A DNA stretch of 64,000 nt from Phreatobacter stygius (GTDB lineage Bacteria; Pseudomonadota; Alphaproteobacteria; Rhizobiales; Phreatobacteraceae): assembly GCF_005144885.1 (NCBI RefSeq), contig NZ_CP039690.1, positions 4,601,001-4,665,000 on the forward strand. Direction: 5' to 3'. The translations under genes and the position numbers were made by a program. Below, piece after piece: positions 35,763-45,452 of this stretch. Under the pieces are notes generated by a model. It saw only the letters and a list, made by a program, of their open reading frames with translations. It was not told the origin of the DNA and ran no database searches. Each line of letters starts with the position of its first letter. Position 1 is the stretch's first letter.

Positions 35763-36324
35763 GGTCGCGGCCATGCGTCCCGGACCCACACCAAGGCTGT
35801 CGGCCGATGACTGGATCAATGCCGGCCTGAAGGCCTTGGCAAGAGCCGGCTCCGGCGCATTGAAGGCCGATCTCCTGGCAACCGAACTCGGCGTTTCGCG
35901 CGGCAGCTTCTATTGGCATTTCGCCGATATCGGCGCTTTCCACCAGGCCGTGCTGGCGCGCTGGCGCGACATTGCCGCGCTGGCGATCATCGACGACATC
36001 GAGCGCTCGGTCGCGCGCGAGGATCGGCTCGCCGTGCTGCTGCGCCGGGCCTTCGCCGGCGATACCTCGCTCGAAGTGGCGGTCAGGGCCTGGGGCACGG
36101 CCACGCCGCTCGTGCGCCAGACACTCGACGCGGTCGACCGGGATCGCGTCGGCTATATCGAGACGCTGCTGGTCGACCTGGGTTTCAAGGCGGATATCGC
36201 GCATTGGCGTGCCTTGATCTTCTATTCCACCTATCTCGGCCTGGCGCTGTCCGGCCGGCGCCTGGGCCGCGACGAGATCGAAAGTTTCGTCAGGGAGTTG
36301 TCGATCCTGAGCGTGCCGGCCTGA
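35761..36324 (+). CDS. TetR/AcrR family transcriptional regulator
   Basis: A protein of 187 residues, or 183 if the ATG at 35773 is used. Helix-turn-helix at about 25-60 with LKADLLATELGVSRGSFYWHFADIGAFHQAVL, then a helical ligand domain. No clear ribosome site precedes either ATG, and the first lies in an operator copy, so it may be translated from a very short leader. It probably represses itself and the divergent small membrane protein gene. Confidence 0.88.
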   Translation: MVAAMRPGPTPRLSADDWINAGLKALARAGSGALKADLLATELGVSRGSFYWHFADIGAFHQAVLARWRDIAALAIIDDIERSVAREDRLAVLLRRAFAGDTSLEVAVRAWGTATPLVRQTLDAVDRDRVGYIETLLVDLGFKADIAHWRALIFYSTYLGLALSGRRLGRDEIESFVRELSILSVPA

Positions 36325-36552
36325 GCAAAGCGCGCGAAGAACGGCAGCCAACGCCATCTCTCCCTTGCCTATCGGCCGGTCTTGCCCTTAAGAGAACGCA
36401 TGCGCTTGTTCAGCCGTCTTGCGGTGCCCGCCGCTTCGCGAATTACCGGCCCGGCCTCCTGAGGCCGCGGTGACGCGCGCCCGGAGGTCCGGGTTCTTAA
36501 ACAACGCCCTTCCTGTCGCGGCCAATATCGCCGCCTGATCCGGTCGAGACCG

Positions 36553-39462
36553 ATGTCCGAACCTTTTGACTATTCGAAGACCCTGCTCCTGCCGGAAACG
36601 GCGTTTCCGATGCGCGCCGGCCTGCCGGAAAAGGAACCGGAAATCCTCAAGAGCTGGGCGGCCACGGGCCTTTATGACCGGTTGCGCCGCGAGGCGAGGG
36701 GCCGTGCCAAATTTGTGCTGCATGACGGCCCGCCCTATGCGAACGGCCATTTGCACATCGGCCACGCGCTCAACAAGATCCTGAAAGACATCGTCACCAA
36801 ATCGCAGCAGATGGCTGGCTTCGACTCGGACTATGTGCCGGGCTGGGACTGCCACGGCCTGCCGATCGAGTGGAAGATCGAAGAGCAGTACCGCGCCAAG
36901 GGGCTGAACAAGGACGACGTGCCGATCGTCGAATTCCGCAGGGAGTGCCGTGCTTTCGCCAGCCATTGGCTCGACGTTCAGCGCGAGGAGTTCAAGCGGC
37001 TCGGCGTGGTCGGCGACTGGGACAGGCCTTATCTGACCATGAGCTTCGCGGCGGAAGCGCAGATCGCCGCCGAGCTCATGAAGTTCGCGGCCAACGGCCA
37101 GCTTTATCGCGGCTCCAAGCCGGTCATGTGGTCGGTGGTCGAGAAGACCGCGCTGGCCGAGGCCGAGGTCGAATATCACGACTACCAGAGCGATACGATC
37201 TTTGCCGCCTTCCCGGTGCTGGGCCAGGATTTCTCGATCGTCATCTGGACCACCACGCCGTGGACCATCCCCGGCAACCGGGCGATCTCCTATTCCAAGC
37301 GGATCAGCTACGGGCTCTATCGCGTGACGGCCGCGGCCGAGACCAATTGGGCCAAGGTCGGCGCCCAATATGTGCTTGCCGACAAGCTCGCCGGCGACCT
37401 GCTCAAGGCCGCCAAGGTCGAAGGCTTCGAGCGGCTTCGCGATGTCGGCGCGGCCGAATTGGCCGGCTATACGACGGCTCATCCGCTGCGCGGCAACGGT
37501 TATGACTTCGACGTACCGATGCTCGAGGGCGACCATGTCACCGACGACGCCGGCACCGGCTTCGTCCACACCGCCCCCGGCCATGGCCGCGAGGACTTTG
37601 ACATCTGGATGGCCAATGGCCGCGAGCTCGCGGCCCGCGGCATCGACACGGCGATCCCTTATACGGTTGATGGTGACGGCCGTTTCACCAAGGAGGCGCC
37701 GAGCTTCACCGGCCGCCAGGTGATCACCGACAAGGGTGACAAGGGCGACGCCAATGGCGCGGTCATCGAGGCCCTGGCGGCCGCCGGCAGGCTGGTCGCG
37801 CGCGGCCGGCTGAAGCACACCTATCCGCATTCCTGGCGCTCCAAGAAGCCGGTCATCTTCCGCAATACGCCGCAATGGTTCATTGCGATGGACAAGCCTT
37901 ATGACGACGGCACGACGCTGCGCGAGCGGGCGCTGAAGGCGATCCGCGAGACCGAATGGGTACCGGCCTCGGGCGAGAACCGCATCACCGGCATGATCGA
38001 GAACCGCCCGGACTGGGTGGTGTCGCGCCAGCGCGCCTGGGGCGTGCCGATCGCGGTCTTCGTCAACAAGGAGACCAACGAGATCCTGAGGGACGAGGCG
38101 GTCGACCACCGCATTCGCGAGGCTTTCACGCAGGAAGGCGCCGATGCCTGGTTCGCTTCCGACGACGGCGCGCGTTTCCTCGGTTCGGAATACGACCCGA
38201 AGGACTGGGACAAGGTCAATGACGTGCTCGATGTCTGGTTCGATTCCGGCTCGACCCATGCTTTCACGCTGGAGGATCCGCAGGCTTTTCCAAATTTCGC
38301 CGGCCTGAAGCGCAAGGTCGATGGCGGCGCCGACACGGTGATGTACCTCGAGGGCTCGGACCAGCATCGCGGCTGGTTCCATTCCTCGTTGCTGGAAAGC
38401 TGCGGCACCCGCGGCCGGGCGCCCTTTGACGTGGTGCTGACCCACGGTTTCGTGCTCGACGGCGACGGCCGCAAAATGTCGAAGTCGATCGGCAACACTG
38501 TCGCGCCGCAGGACGTCATCAAGCAGTCGGGCGCCGACATCCTCAGGCTGTGGGTGGCGGCCTCCGACTATTCCGACGACCTGCGCATCGGCAAGGAAAT
38601 CCTGCAGACCACCTCCGATACCTATCGGAAGCTGCGCAACACCATCCGCTGGATGCTCGGCGCGCTGAAGCATCACGACGGCGCGACGCTGCCCGAGACC
38701 GATGTGCCGGAGCTCGAACGGCTGATGCTGCATCGGCTGGCCGAGCTGTCGCCTGTCATCCACGAGGCCTATCGGACCTATGACTACAAGAAGGTCTTCG
38801 CCCTTCTGACCCATTTCATGACGGTCGATCTGTCGGCCTTCTATTTCGATGTCCGCAAGGACACGCTCTATTGCGATCCGCTGTCGTCGCAGGGCCGGAA
38901 GGCCGCGCTGGCGGTGATCGAAGAGGTGTTCAAGGCGGTTGCGACCTGGCTTGCGCCGGTGCTCTCGTTTACCGCGGAAGAGGCCTGGTGGGATCGTTAT
39001 GGCCGCAACGGCAGCGTCCATCTCGCGCCGTTCTATACGGCCGATGCGGCCTGGCTCGATCCGGCGCTCGACGCCAAATGGGACAAGATCCGCAAGGTCC
39101 GCCGTGTCGTCACCGGCGCGCTGGAGGTCGAGCGTGCGGCCAAGCGGCTCGGGTCGTCGCTCGAGGCTGCCCCGATCGTCCACATTGCCGATGCCGATCT
39201 CGCCGCAGCGGTTGCCGGCACGGACATGGCCGAAGTCGCCATCACCTCGGGGGCGACCGTCGTCGCCGGTGAAGGGCCGGCCGATGCGTTCCGGCTCGAC
39301 GAGGTGAAGGGCGTCGCTGTGGTCTCGGCTAAGGCTTCGGGCGTCAAATGCGCGCGCAGCTGGAAATATTTCGATCCCACGACCGCTGATCCGGCCTTCC
39401 CGGACATCACTCCGCGCGACGCCAGGGCGATGCGCGAGTGGAAAGCCCGTCACGTGCTGTGA
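36553..39462 (+). CDS. ileS: Isoleucyl-tRNA synthetase
   Basis: A 969-residue class I synthetase. HIGH is at residues 68-71 ([10 protein letters not shown]), KMSKS at 641-645, WTTTPWT marks the editing domain, and the connective and anticodon-binding domains follow. The C-terminal zinc region, usually with four cysteines, here reads [20 protein letters not shown], so only one of the usual cysteines remains. Ends in ALREW-like [10 protein letters not shown]. Single gene with its own 228-bp upstream region. Confidence 0.97.
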   Translation: MSEPFDYSKTLLLPETAFPMRAGLPEKEPEILKSWAATGLYDRLRREARGRAKFVLHDGPPYANGHLHIGHALNKILKDIVTKSQQMAGFDSDYVPGWDCHGLPIEWKIEEQYRAKGLNKDDVPIVEFRRECRAFASHWLDVQREEFKRLGVVGDWDRPYLTMSFAAEAQIAAELMKFAANGQLYRGSKPVMWSVVEKTALAEAEVEYHDYQSDTIFAAFPVLGQDFSIVIWTTTPWTIPGNRAISYSKRISYGLYRVTAAAETNWAKVGAQYVLADKLAGDLLKAAKVEGFERLRDVGAAELAGYTTAHPLRGNGYDFDVPMLEGDHVTDDAGTGFVHTAPGHGREDFDIWMANGRELAARGIDTAIPYTVDGDGRFTKEAPSFTGRQVITDKGDKGDANGAVIEALAAAGRLVARGRLKHTYPHSWRSKKPVIFRNTPQWFIAMDKPYDDGTTLRERALKAIRETEWVPASGENRITGMIENRPDWVVSRQRAWGVPIAVFVNKETNEILRDEAVDHRIREAFTQEGADAWFASDDGARFLGSEYDPKDWDKVNDVLDVWFDSGSTHAFTLEDPQAFPNFAGLKRKVDGGADTVMYLEGSDQHRGWFHSSLLESCGTRGRAPFDVVLTHGFVLDGDGRKMSKSIGNTVAPQDVIKQSGADILRLWVAASDYSDDLRIGKEILQTTSDTYRKLRNTIRWMLGALKHHDGATLPETDVPELERLMLHRLAELSPVIHEAYRTYDYKKVFALLTHFMTVDLSAFYFDVRKDTLYCDPLSSQGRKAALAVIEEVFKAVATWLAPVLSFTAEEAWWDRYGRNGSVHLAPFYTADAAWLDPALDAKWDKIRKVRRVVTGALEVERAAKRLGSSLEAAPIVHIADADLAAAVAGTDMAEVAITSGATVVAGEGPADAFRLDEVKGVAVVSAKASGVKCARSWKYFDPTTADPAFPDITPRDARAMREWKARHVL

Positions 39463-39651
39463 GGGGGAGGGCGCAAGCCCTCCTTCGAGGCCGGATGGCT
39501 GCGGTCGATTGCGCAAGGAAAGCGATGCGCTGCCATGCGGCGCAAACCGTCCACTGCCAGCGCATAGGGAATGACACGATGGGGAGATGCCCGATCTCAG
39601 CGGGCATGGTTCGTGCCTATAGTGGCGGGAGATGTCTCACGGGAGCAGGCC

Positions 39652-39894
39652 ATGCCCCAGCGCAATTTCGCCGTCGTGCCATTCGTCCAGCGTGGCTCCC
39701 GTATGGTCGCCGAGGACGTGCACTATCTCGACACTTACGAGCAGGCGCGTGTGGTCGCCAATTTTGTCGCGAAGAAGCGGCCGGGGGTGATCATCTTGTC
39801 CGTCTCGGCGTCACGCTGGGACGAGGAACCGGAAATTGTCGTCCTGGAACAGATCGGCGCGGGGCTGGCAAGCGCCACCGCGACGGTTCACTGA
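39652..39894 (+). CDS. Small protein of unknown function
   Basis: An 80-residue protein: RNFAVVPFVQRGSRMVAED, then LDTYEQARVVANFVAKKRPGVIILSVSAS. The alternating strand/helix pattern suggests a compact alpha/beta fold; no motif I can name. GGGAGCAGG precedes the ATG by about 3 nt, and codon use resembles the neighbours, so it is likely a real gene. Confidence 0.7.
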   Translation: MPQRNFAVVPFVQRGSRMVAEDVHYLDTYEQARVVANFVAKKRPGVIILSVSASRWDEEPEIVVLEQIGAGLASATATVH

Positions 39895-39997
39895 TCGGAC
39901 GAGAGGCGGGTTGTCAGGCCGCTGTCACAGCAGACGGTCCCGCCGGACCGCATGAGGACAGCGACGCTGCTTTGCGCGTGTCGCTTCAGGCTTGGGA

Positions 39998-40207
39998 TCA
40001 GTCGAGCTTCAGCTCGTCCGCCGACTGCTTGCCTGTACGACGATCGGTGGCCAGTTCGTATGTCACCTTCTCGCCTTCACGCAGGTCGTTCAGACCAGCG
40101 CGCTGCACGGCGGAAATATGCACGAACACATCCTTGCCGCCGTCGGCGGGTTGGATAAAGCCGTAGCCTTTCTGGGGGTTGAACCACTTCACAGTCCCGG
40201 TCGCCAT
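39998..40207 (-). CDS. Cold shock protein, CspA family
   Basis: A 69-residue single cold-shock domain: [20 protein letters not shown] with RNP1 (KGYGFIQ) and RNP2 (VFVHIS). It binds single-stranded RNA/DNA as a chaperone. GAGGAG lies 5 nt before the ATG. It is only 37 bp after a DEAD-box helicase gene, so both RNA remodelling proteins can be made from one transcript. Confidence 0.95.
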   Translation of the reverse strand: MATGTVKWFNPQKGYGFIQPADGGKDVFVHISAVQRAGLNDLREGEKVTYELATDRRTGKQSADELKLD

Positions 40208-40244
40208 GGAAGCTCCTCATGTTTGGCGGTGGAGGGATAGGTTG

Positions 40245-41447
40245 TCAGGCAGCCCGACGTCTGGGCTGCGGACGGGGGGTGGCGGCAGCGGCGCGGGGAT
40301 CGCGCCGTTGAGCCTGGGACGAGTGAGAAGCAACGGTGAGCGAGACACGAGTCAGCCGTTCGATGGCCGTCAGGTAGCTGCGCTCGCTGGGATCACAGAA
40401 GGCGAATGCAATGCCCGTGCGGCCGGCCCGGCCGGTGCGGCCGATGCGGTGGACATAGCTTTCCGGTTCATTGGGCAGGTCGAAATTCACCACATGGGTG
40501 ATCTCGGCGACGTCGATGCCGCGGGCGAACAGGTCGGTCGCCACCAGCACGCGCACGGCGCCGGCCTTGAACTGGGCGAGTGCCCGCTGGCGCGCGCCCT
40601 GGCTCTTGTTGCCGTGGATGGCGTCGGCGGCAACGCCGGCCTTGACCAACTGGCCGGCCAGCCGGTTCGCGCCGTGCTTGGTACGGGTGAACACCACGAC
40701 GCGGGCAAGGTCGGGATCCTTCAGCAGCGTCTCCAGGAGCGCTCGCTTGTCCGGCGTCGGCACGTGATAGACGTGCTGTTCGATCGCCTCGACCGTGACC
40801 ACTTCCGGGGTGACTTCGACGCGCACCGGCTCCCACAGGATGGTGCGGGCGAGCTTGGCCACTTCTTTCGGCATGGTGGCCGAAAACAGCATCGACTGGC
40901 GCTGGTCCGGCAGCTTGTTGACGATCTTCATCACGTCATTGATGAAGCCCATGTCGAGCATGCGGTCGGCTTCGTCGAGCACCAGATGGGTGACCGTATC
41001 GAGGCGCACCGCGCCCTGGTTCATCAGGTCGATCAGGCGGCCGGGGGTGGCAACCAGGAGGTCGAGGCCGCGGGCGAGCGCCTGGACCTGCGGGTTCTGG
41101 CCGACGCCGCCGAAGATCACGGCATGGCGCAGCTTGGTGTGCTTGGACAGCTTGGCGATGTTCTCGCCGATCTGCAGGGCCAGTTCGCGGGTCGGTGCCA
41201 GGATCAGGGCGCGCACGCCCTTCGAGGGCACGCGTTCGGTTTCTTCGGCAAGGTGCTGAAGCATCGGCAGCGCGAAAGCCGCGGTCTTGCCGGTGCCGGT
41301 CTGAGCGATGCCGATCAGATCATGGTCTTCAAGGAGGTGAGGAATGGCCTTCGCCTGGATCGGCGTCGGCTTGGTGAAGCCTGCATCATTGAGGGAACGC
41401 AGGAGCGGCTCGGCAAGGCCGAGCGACGCAAAATTCAAAGTATTCAA
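40245..41447 (-). CDS. rhlE: DEAD-box RNA helicase (RhlE-like)
   Basis: A 400-residue ATP-dependent RNA helicase. Q motif FTKPTPIQ, Walker A GTGKT at 51-55, DEAD at 158-161, SAT at 189-191, and HRIGRTGR in the second RecA domain. The C-terminal tail is short and Arg-rich ([10 protein letters not shown]). The start is TTG at 41447 or TTG at 41438; no ATG fits the conserved LNFASLGL N-terminus. Followed by the cold-shock gene, which suggests a role in RNA structure at low temperature. Confidence 0.93.
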   Translation of the reverse strand: MNTLNFASLGLAEPLLRSLNDAGFTKPTPIQAKAIPHLLEDHDLIGIAQTGTGKTAAFALPMLQHLAEETERVPSKGVRALILAPTRELALQIGENIAKLSKHTKLRHAVIFGGVGQNPQVQALARGLDLLVATPGRLIDLMNQGAVRLDTVTHLVLDEADRMLDMGFINDVMKIVNKLPDQRQSMLFSATMPKEVAKLARTILWEPVRVEVTPEVVTVEAIEQHVYHVPTPDKRALLETLLKDPDLARVVVFTRTKHGANRLAGQLVKAGVAADAIHGNKSQGARQRALAQFKAGAVRVLVATDLFARGIDVAEITHVVNFDLPNEPESYVHRIGRTGRAGRTGIAFAFCDPSERSYLTAIERLTRVSLTVASHSSQAQRRDPRAAAATPRPQPRRRAA

Positions 41448-41846
41448 GAAGATAATTCTTTCAAGTCTACCGGAAGCGCCGTCTTGGCGATCTCCAGTTT
41501 CGAGGTCACGAGCCGCGCGCCGGGGCGGATCAGACTAGTTGTCGCACCGGATCTCCGGTTATCGACGCCCAGGAATTAACGAAGGCGGCGCAGCGCAATC
41601 ACGACGATGTTTGCTTTACATGCTGTAACTCTGCCCTCACGTCAACCCCATCGTGTGAAAATCCGTATGTCGCAATCAGATGTGGAATGATGTTCCTCGC
41701 TCAATGCTTGCGTCAATCAGTTGAAATTTCACGTATATTGAAGGAAGGGCCGGATCAGCCGCGAGCACGAACGCGCGCGCCATGATTGCCGCTTGCATCG
41801 GCTCCGGCTAGCACTTGGGGTGACGTCAATCTCAGGGAGCCGTCCA
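41448..41846. other. 399-bp divergent intergenic region
   Basis: Between the leftward helicase and the rightward oxidoreductase. The part at 41610-41745 is AT-richer than its surroundings and probably holds the promoters of both genes; a long 5' leader of the helicase mRNA is possible. I see no gene, tRNA, riboswitch or clear palindrome in it. Confidence 0.5.
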
Positions 41847-42866
41847 ATGACCACCCTTGCCAATCGCCGCGTTCTACTGGCCGCTCGTCCGCATGGCGAG
41901 CCAAAGCCCTCCGACTTCCGGATTGACGAAGCGCCGGCGCCCGAGCCGGGCGAGGGCGAGGTTCTGCTCAAGATCAGGTATCTCTCGCTCGATCCCTATA
42001 TGCGCGGGCGGATGAGCGACGCCAAATCTTACGCCGCCCCGGTTGAGGTCGGCGGCGTGATGGAGGGCGGTACCGTCGCCGAGGTGGTCGCAAGCAAAAG
42101 CGACCGTTTCAAGCCGGGCGATATCGTCCTGTCCCATTCCGGCTGGCAGTCCTATGCGGTTGCCGATGCCAAGGCACTGCGCAAGATCGACCCGACGGCC
42201 GCGCCGATCTCGACCGCCGTCGGCGTGCTCGGCATGCCCGGCATGACCGCCTATACCGGCCTCCTGACCATTGGCCAGCCCAAGGCCGGCGAAACGGTGG
42301 TGGTTGCCGCCGCCACTGGTCCGGTCGGCTCGGCGGTCGGCCAGATCGCCCGGATCAAGGGCGCACGCGCCGTCGGCATTGCCGGCGGGGCCGACAAGTG
42401 CAAGGCGCTGATCGAGGAGTTCGGCTTCGATGTGGCGGTCGACCACCGGTCGCCGACCTTTGCGGCCGATCTCAAGGCGGCTTGCCCTGATGGCATCGAC
42501 GTCTATTTCGAGAATGTCGGCGGCGCGGTGTTCGACGCAGTCTTCCCGCTGTTGAACTTCTTCGCCCGCATCCCGGTTTGCGGCCTGATCGCCCAATACA
42601 ATGCCACCGGCCTTCCCGACGGCCCGGACCGGACGCAGCTTCTGCTGCGTGACATCTTGACCAAGCGGCTCACCTTCCGCGGCTTCATCGTGCGCGACTT
42701 CGCCGACCAGGCGAAGGACTTCTTCACCGACATGTCGGCCTGGCTGCGCGACGGCAAGGTGAAATACCGCGAGGACGTGGTCGAGGGCCTTGACAAGGCG
42801 CCGGAGGCCTTTATCGGACTGCTCAAGGGCAAGAATTTCGGCAAGCTGGTGATCAAGGTCGCCTGA
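41847..42866 (+). CDS. NADP-dependent zinc-free MDR oxidoreductase (CurA/prostaglandin reductase-like)
   Basis: A 339-residue medium-chain reductase without zinc ligands. Seen: EVLLKIRYLSLDPYMRGRM near residues 38-56, typical for the PTGR/CurA subgroup, the cofactor loop VVVAAATGPVGSAVGQIARIKGARAVGIAGG, and YFENVGG. It likely reduces alpha,beta-unsaturated carbonyls with NADPH. The ATG at 41847 gives the standard N-terminus (TLANRRVLLA). Ends at a strong hairpin shared with dps. Confidence 0.92.
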   Translation: MTTLANRRVLLAARPHGEPKPSDFRIDEAPAPEPGEGEVLLKIRYLSLDPYMRGRMSDAKSYAAPVEVGGVMEGGTVAEVVASKSDRFKPGDIVLSHSGWQSYAVADAKALRKIDPTAAPISTAVGVLGMPGMTAYTGLLTIGQPKAGETVVVAAATGPVGSAVGQIARIKGARAVGIAGGADKCKALIEEFGFDVAVDHRSPTFAADLKAACPDGIDVYFENVGGAVFDAVFPLLNFFARIPVCGLIAQYNATGLPDGPDRTQLLLRDILTKRLTFRGFIVRDFADQAKDFFTDMSAWLRDGKVKYREDVVEGLDKAPEAFIGLLKGKNFGKLVIKVA

Positions 42867-42877
42867 CGATCTGGCTC

Positions 42878-42910
42878 AGGGCGGCCCGGACCACTGGCCC
42901 GGGCCGCCCT
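42878..42910. terminator. Bidirectional terminator-like hairpin
   Basis: 12-bp stem AGGGCGGCCCGG / CCGGGCCGCCCT with a 9-nt loop, located between the convergent oxidoreductase and dps stop codons. It is GC-rich with only a TTC tail on the + strand, so termination may be factor-assisted. Confidence 0.7.
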
Positions 42911-42920
42911 TCGGCAAATC

Positions 42921-43397
42921 TCAAGCCATATGGGCGCCGACGAACCAGTGGTCCTTGTCGACCGCCCGGGTAATGCTGGTGAAGATGTCGGCGGTGATGG
43001 CGTCGCCGGCCGTGTCGGCCTCGTCGACGCCCTCGCGGCACCCCTTGGCGAAGGCGCCGAGACGATCGCCGACCGCCTTGACGTGATCGTTCTGGGCGGT
43101 CGTGTCCGTCGGATAGGGGCTGAGCGAGGTCGCTTCGGCGGTGGCCTGCGTCGTGCCGGCTGCGATGCCGCCGAGCTGCACCACCCGCTCGGCCAGCGTG
43201 TCGCCATGCTCTTCGACGCGCGCCGCGACCTGGTCGAACAATTCGTGAATGGCGATGAAGCCCGGCCCTTTGACGTTCCAGTGGGCTTGCTTGATGGCGA
43301 GCTTCAGGTCGATGGCATCGGCCAGACGTTTGTTCAGAAGCGCGATCATGGCAGTGCGGGTATTGCTCTTGAGGTCGCTGACAAAGGCCTTGGTCAC
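42921..43397 (-). CDS. dps: DNA starvation/stationary phase protection protein Dps
   Basis: A 158-residue ferritin-like dodecamer subunit. The ferroxidase ligands typical of Dps are visible: His39 (AHWN), His51 and Asp55 (HELFD), Asp66 and Glu70 (GDTLAER). It oxidises and stores iron and shields DNA from peroxide. The start is GTG at 43397 with GGAGG 8 nt upstream; codons further 5' in the same frame do not look coding. Leftward, 116 bp after the sulfolactate operon end. Confidence 0.95.
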   Translation of the reverse strand: MTKAFVSDLKSNTRTAMIALLNKRLADAIDLKLAIKQAHWNVKGPGFIAIHELFDQVAARVEEHGDTLAERVVQLGGIAAGTTQATAEATSLSPYPTDTTAQNDHVKAVGDRLGAFAKGCREGVDEADTAGDAITADIFTSITRAVDKDHWFVGAHMA

Positions 43398-43513
43398 TTC
43401 AAAATCCTCCAGGTCCAACCAGGAGCGCCAAAGGCCGTGCCGCCCGCCGCGTGAAGGGCCGGACGATCGGGCACAACCCGGCGCGTCGGCGCGGCGGGTC
43501 ATGCCACGCGACA

Positions 43514-44509
43514 TCACCCTATAACGCCGAACCTCTGAATCAGATCCGTGGGAATAACGATGCCTTGGGCTGCCGCCGCCTGGCGCAGCGCCAGCCGCCG
43601 CTGGCCGGGAAGCCGGGCGCCGGCCTGGGCTTCGATGGCACCGGCGAGAGCGGTCATGCGGTCGCCGAACGCGCCATGGCCGAAACCGGCCGGATCGATC
43701 GCCAGGATGGTCTGGCCGGTGCCGGGGGGCGGGCCCTTCTCATCGAGGAAGGACGACGCTTCCATCGACAGGTGCGCGCCGGTCAGCGCCGCCGCCAGCA
43801 CCTCGACCATCAGCGCCAGCGCCGTGCCCTTGGGCCCGCCCAGCGCCACCATGGTGCCCTTCAGGGCCTGGTCGGCATCGGTCGTGGGTTTGCCTTCCGC
43901 GTCGAGCGCCCAACCGGTCGGGATCGCCTCGCCCTTCTGTTTCGCCGCGACGATATTGCCGCGCGCCACCGTCGACAGGGCGAGATCCACGACAACCGGC
44001 GGGCGGCCGGGCAGGGGGGCTGCGAAAGCGATCGGGTTGGTGCCATAGACCGCCTTGGTGCCGCCGGCCGGAGCGATCGCTTCCGGGGTGTTGGCGAAGA
44101 ACAGCGCGACGAGCCCCTGTGCGGCGAACCGCTCGACATGGTGGCCGAGCGCGCCGGCATGGTTGGACCGGGTGATGGCGGCTGCCGCGATTCCGGTCTC
44201 GCGAACGATGTCAGGCAGTTGCGCGACCGCGAGATCGATCGCCGAATAGGCGAAGCCGTCGGCGGCATCGACCATCAGCGTTGCGGTCCTGATCCGCGTC
44301 GCGGTCGGGACGGCATCGCCCCTGATCTTGCCGGAGGCAAGCATGCCGAGATAGGTCGGAATGCGCGAGAGGCCGTGACCTTTGAGCCCATCGGCTTCGG
44401 CGCCGACCAGGGCGGCCGCGACCGACAATGCGGCGGTCTCGCTCGCGCCGTGGTCCCGGAAGATGTGGGCGACATAGGCGCGAGCCGTATCGAGGGGGAC
44501 CAGGGTCAT
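43514..44509 (-). CDS. comC: Ldh-family dehydrogenase, probable (R)-sulfolactate dehydrogenase
   Basis: A 331-residue malate/L-lactate dehydrogenase-type (Ldh_2) NAD(P)H enzyme. Catalytic-type residues: His45 in KGHGLSRIP and the SNHAGALGHH segment near 115-124; the nucleotide region contains GTNPIAFAAP. ComC interconverts (R)-sulfolactate and sulfopyruvate; alternatives in the family are malate, ureidoglycolate and piperideine-carboxylate reductases. The assignment rests on its 4-bp overlap with an SlcC-type dehydrogenase and on suyAB in the same operon. Last gene of the operon. Confidence 0.72.
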   Translation of the reverse strand: MTLVPLDTARAYVAHIFRDHGASETAALSVAAALVGAEADGLKGHGLSRIPTYLGMLASGKIRGDAVPTATRIRTATLMVDAADGFAYSAIDLAVAQLPDIVRETGIAAAAITRSNHAGALGHHVERFAAQGLVALFFANTPEAIAPAGGTKAVYGTNPIAFAAPLPGRPPVVVDLALSTVARGNIVAAKQKGEAIPTGWALDAEGKPTTDADQALKGTMVALGGPKGTALALMVEVLAAALTGAHLSMEASSFLDEKGPPPGTGQTILAIDPAGFGHGAFGDRMTALAGAIEAQAGARLPGQRRLALRQAAAAQGIVIPTDLIQRFGVIG

Positions 44510-45441
44510 GGGCGGCGCTCCCCGAGAACCGTGCGGATATTGGCTGCGGTGACCGAGGAGACCCGGACATTGCTCTCGACTGTGACGCCGGCGATATGCG
44601 GCGTGAGGATCAGGTTCGGCGCGCCGTTCAAGGGCGAACCAGCCTTCAGTGGCTCCTGGTCGAACACGTCGAGGGCAGCGCCCGCCAGCGTGCCGGCTTT
44701 CAGCGCGGCGGCCAGCGCCGGTTCGTCGATGACGCCGCCGCGTGCGGCATTGACGATGACCGCGCCGGGTTTCATCGCGGCGAGCCGCTTGGCATCGATC
44801 AGGTTGCGCGTCTCGTCGGTCAGCGGCACATGCAGGCTGATCGCGTCGGCCGACGTCATGAGCTGATCGAGATCGACCTTGCGGGCGCCAATGGCCGCCC
44901 AGGCCGGGTCATCGGCGGCGACGAAGGGATCGGCCGCGACGATGGTCATGCCGAAGGCCCGGGCCCGCAGCGCCGTCTCGCGGGCGATGGCGCCGAAGCC
45001 GATCAGGCCCAGCGTCTTGCCGTGGACCTCGCGGCCCATCAGCCTTTCCCGCGGCCAGAGGCCGTCGGCCACCTCGGCGCTGGCGGCATAAGCGCCGCGC
45101 AGCAGCACGAGCACGGTGGTCAGGGCCCATTCGGCCACCGCTATGTCATTGGCCCCGGTCGCCGGCAGCACGGCGATGCCGCGGGCCTTGCAGGCGGCCA
45201 GGTCGATATTGTCGAGCCCGACACCGAGCCGGCCGATGGCTTCGAGTTGGGCCCCGGCCTCCAGCAGCGCGCCGCGCACCTGGGTGCGGTTGCGCACGAC
45301 CAGCGCGCGGGCACCGGCGACCAGCGCCGTCAGTTCCGCCGGCCGGTCGACCAGCGCCTTGTCGTAGGTGACCGAAAAATCGCGCCGGAGATCCGCAACC
45401 GCGGCTTCGTCCATGAACTCGCAGATGACGATATCGGTCAT
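44506..45441 (-). CDS. slcC: D-2-hydroxyacid dehydrogenase, probable (S)-sulfolactate dehydrogenase
   Basis: A 311-residue 3-phosphoglycerate-dehydrogenase-like enzyme. NAD motif GLIGFGAIA at 146-154, catalytic Arg234 (ARGG), Glu263 (DQEP) and His282 (TPHIAG). It starts MTDIVICEFMDEAAV. SlcC oxidises (S)-sulfolactate to sulfopyruvate; with ComC it acts as a racemase. Without context it would be called a generic hydroxyacid dehydrogenase. It overlaps comC by 4 bp and is 11 bp after the exporter gene. The TTG at 45447 is a less likely start. Confidence 0.72.
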   Translation of the reverse strand: MTDIVICEFMDEAAVADLRRDFSVTYDKALVDRPAELTALVAGARALVVRNRTQVRGALLEAGAQLEAIGRLGVGLDNIDLAACKARGIAVLPATGANDIAVAEWALTTVLVLLRGAYAASAEVADGLWPRERLMGREVHGKTLGLIGFGAIARETALRARAFGMTIVAADPFVAADDPAWAAIGARKVDLDQLMTSADAISLHVPLTDETRNLIDAKRLAAMKPGAVIVNAARGGVIDEPALAAALKAGTLAGAALDVFDQEPLKAGSPLNGAPNLILTPHIAGVTVESNVRVSSVTAANIRTVLGERRP

Positions 45442-45452
45442 GTCCAACTGTC

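Noticed and set aside
36388..39516. Open frame of 1042 codons antisense to ileS
   Set aside because: Shadow of the ileS codon pattern; no domain or motif in the translation.
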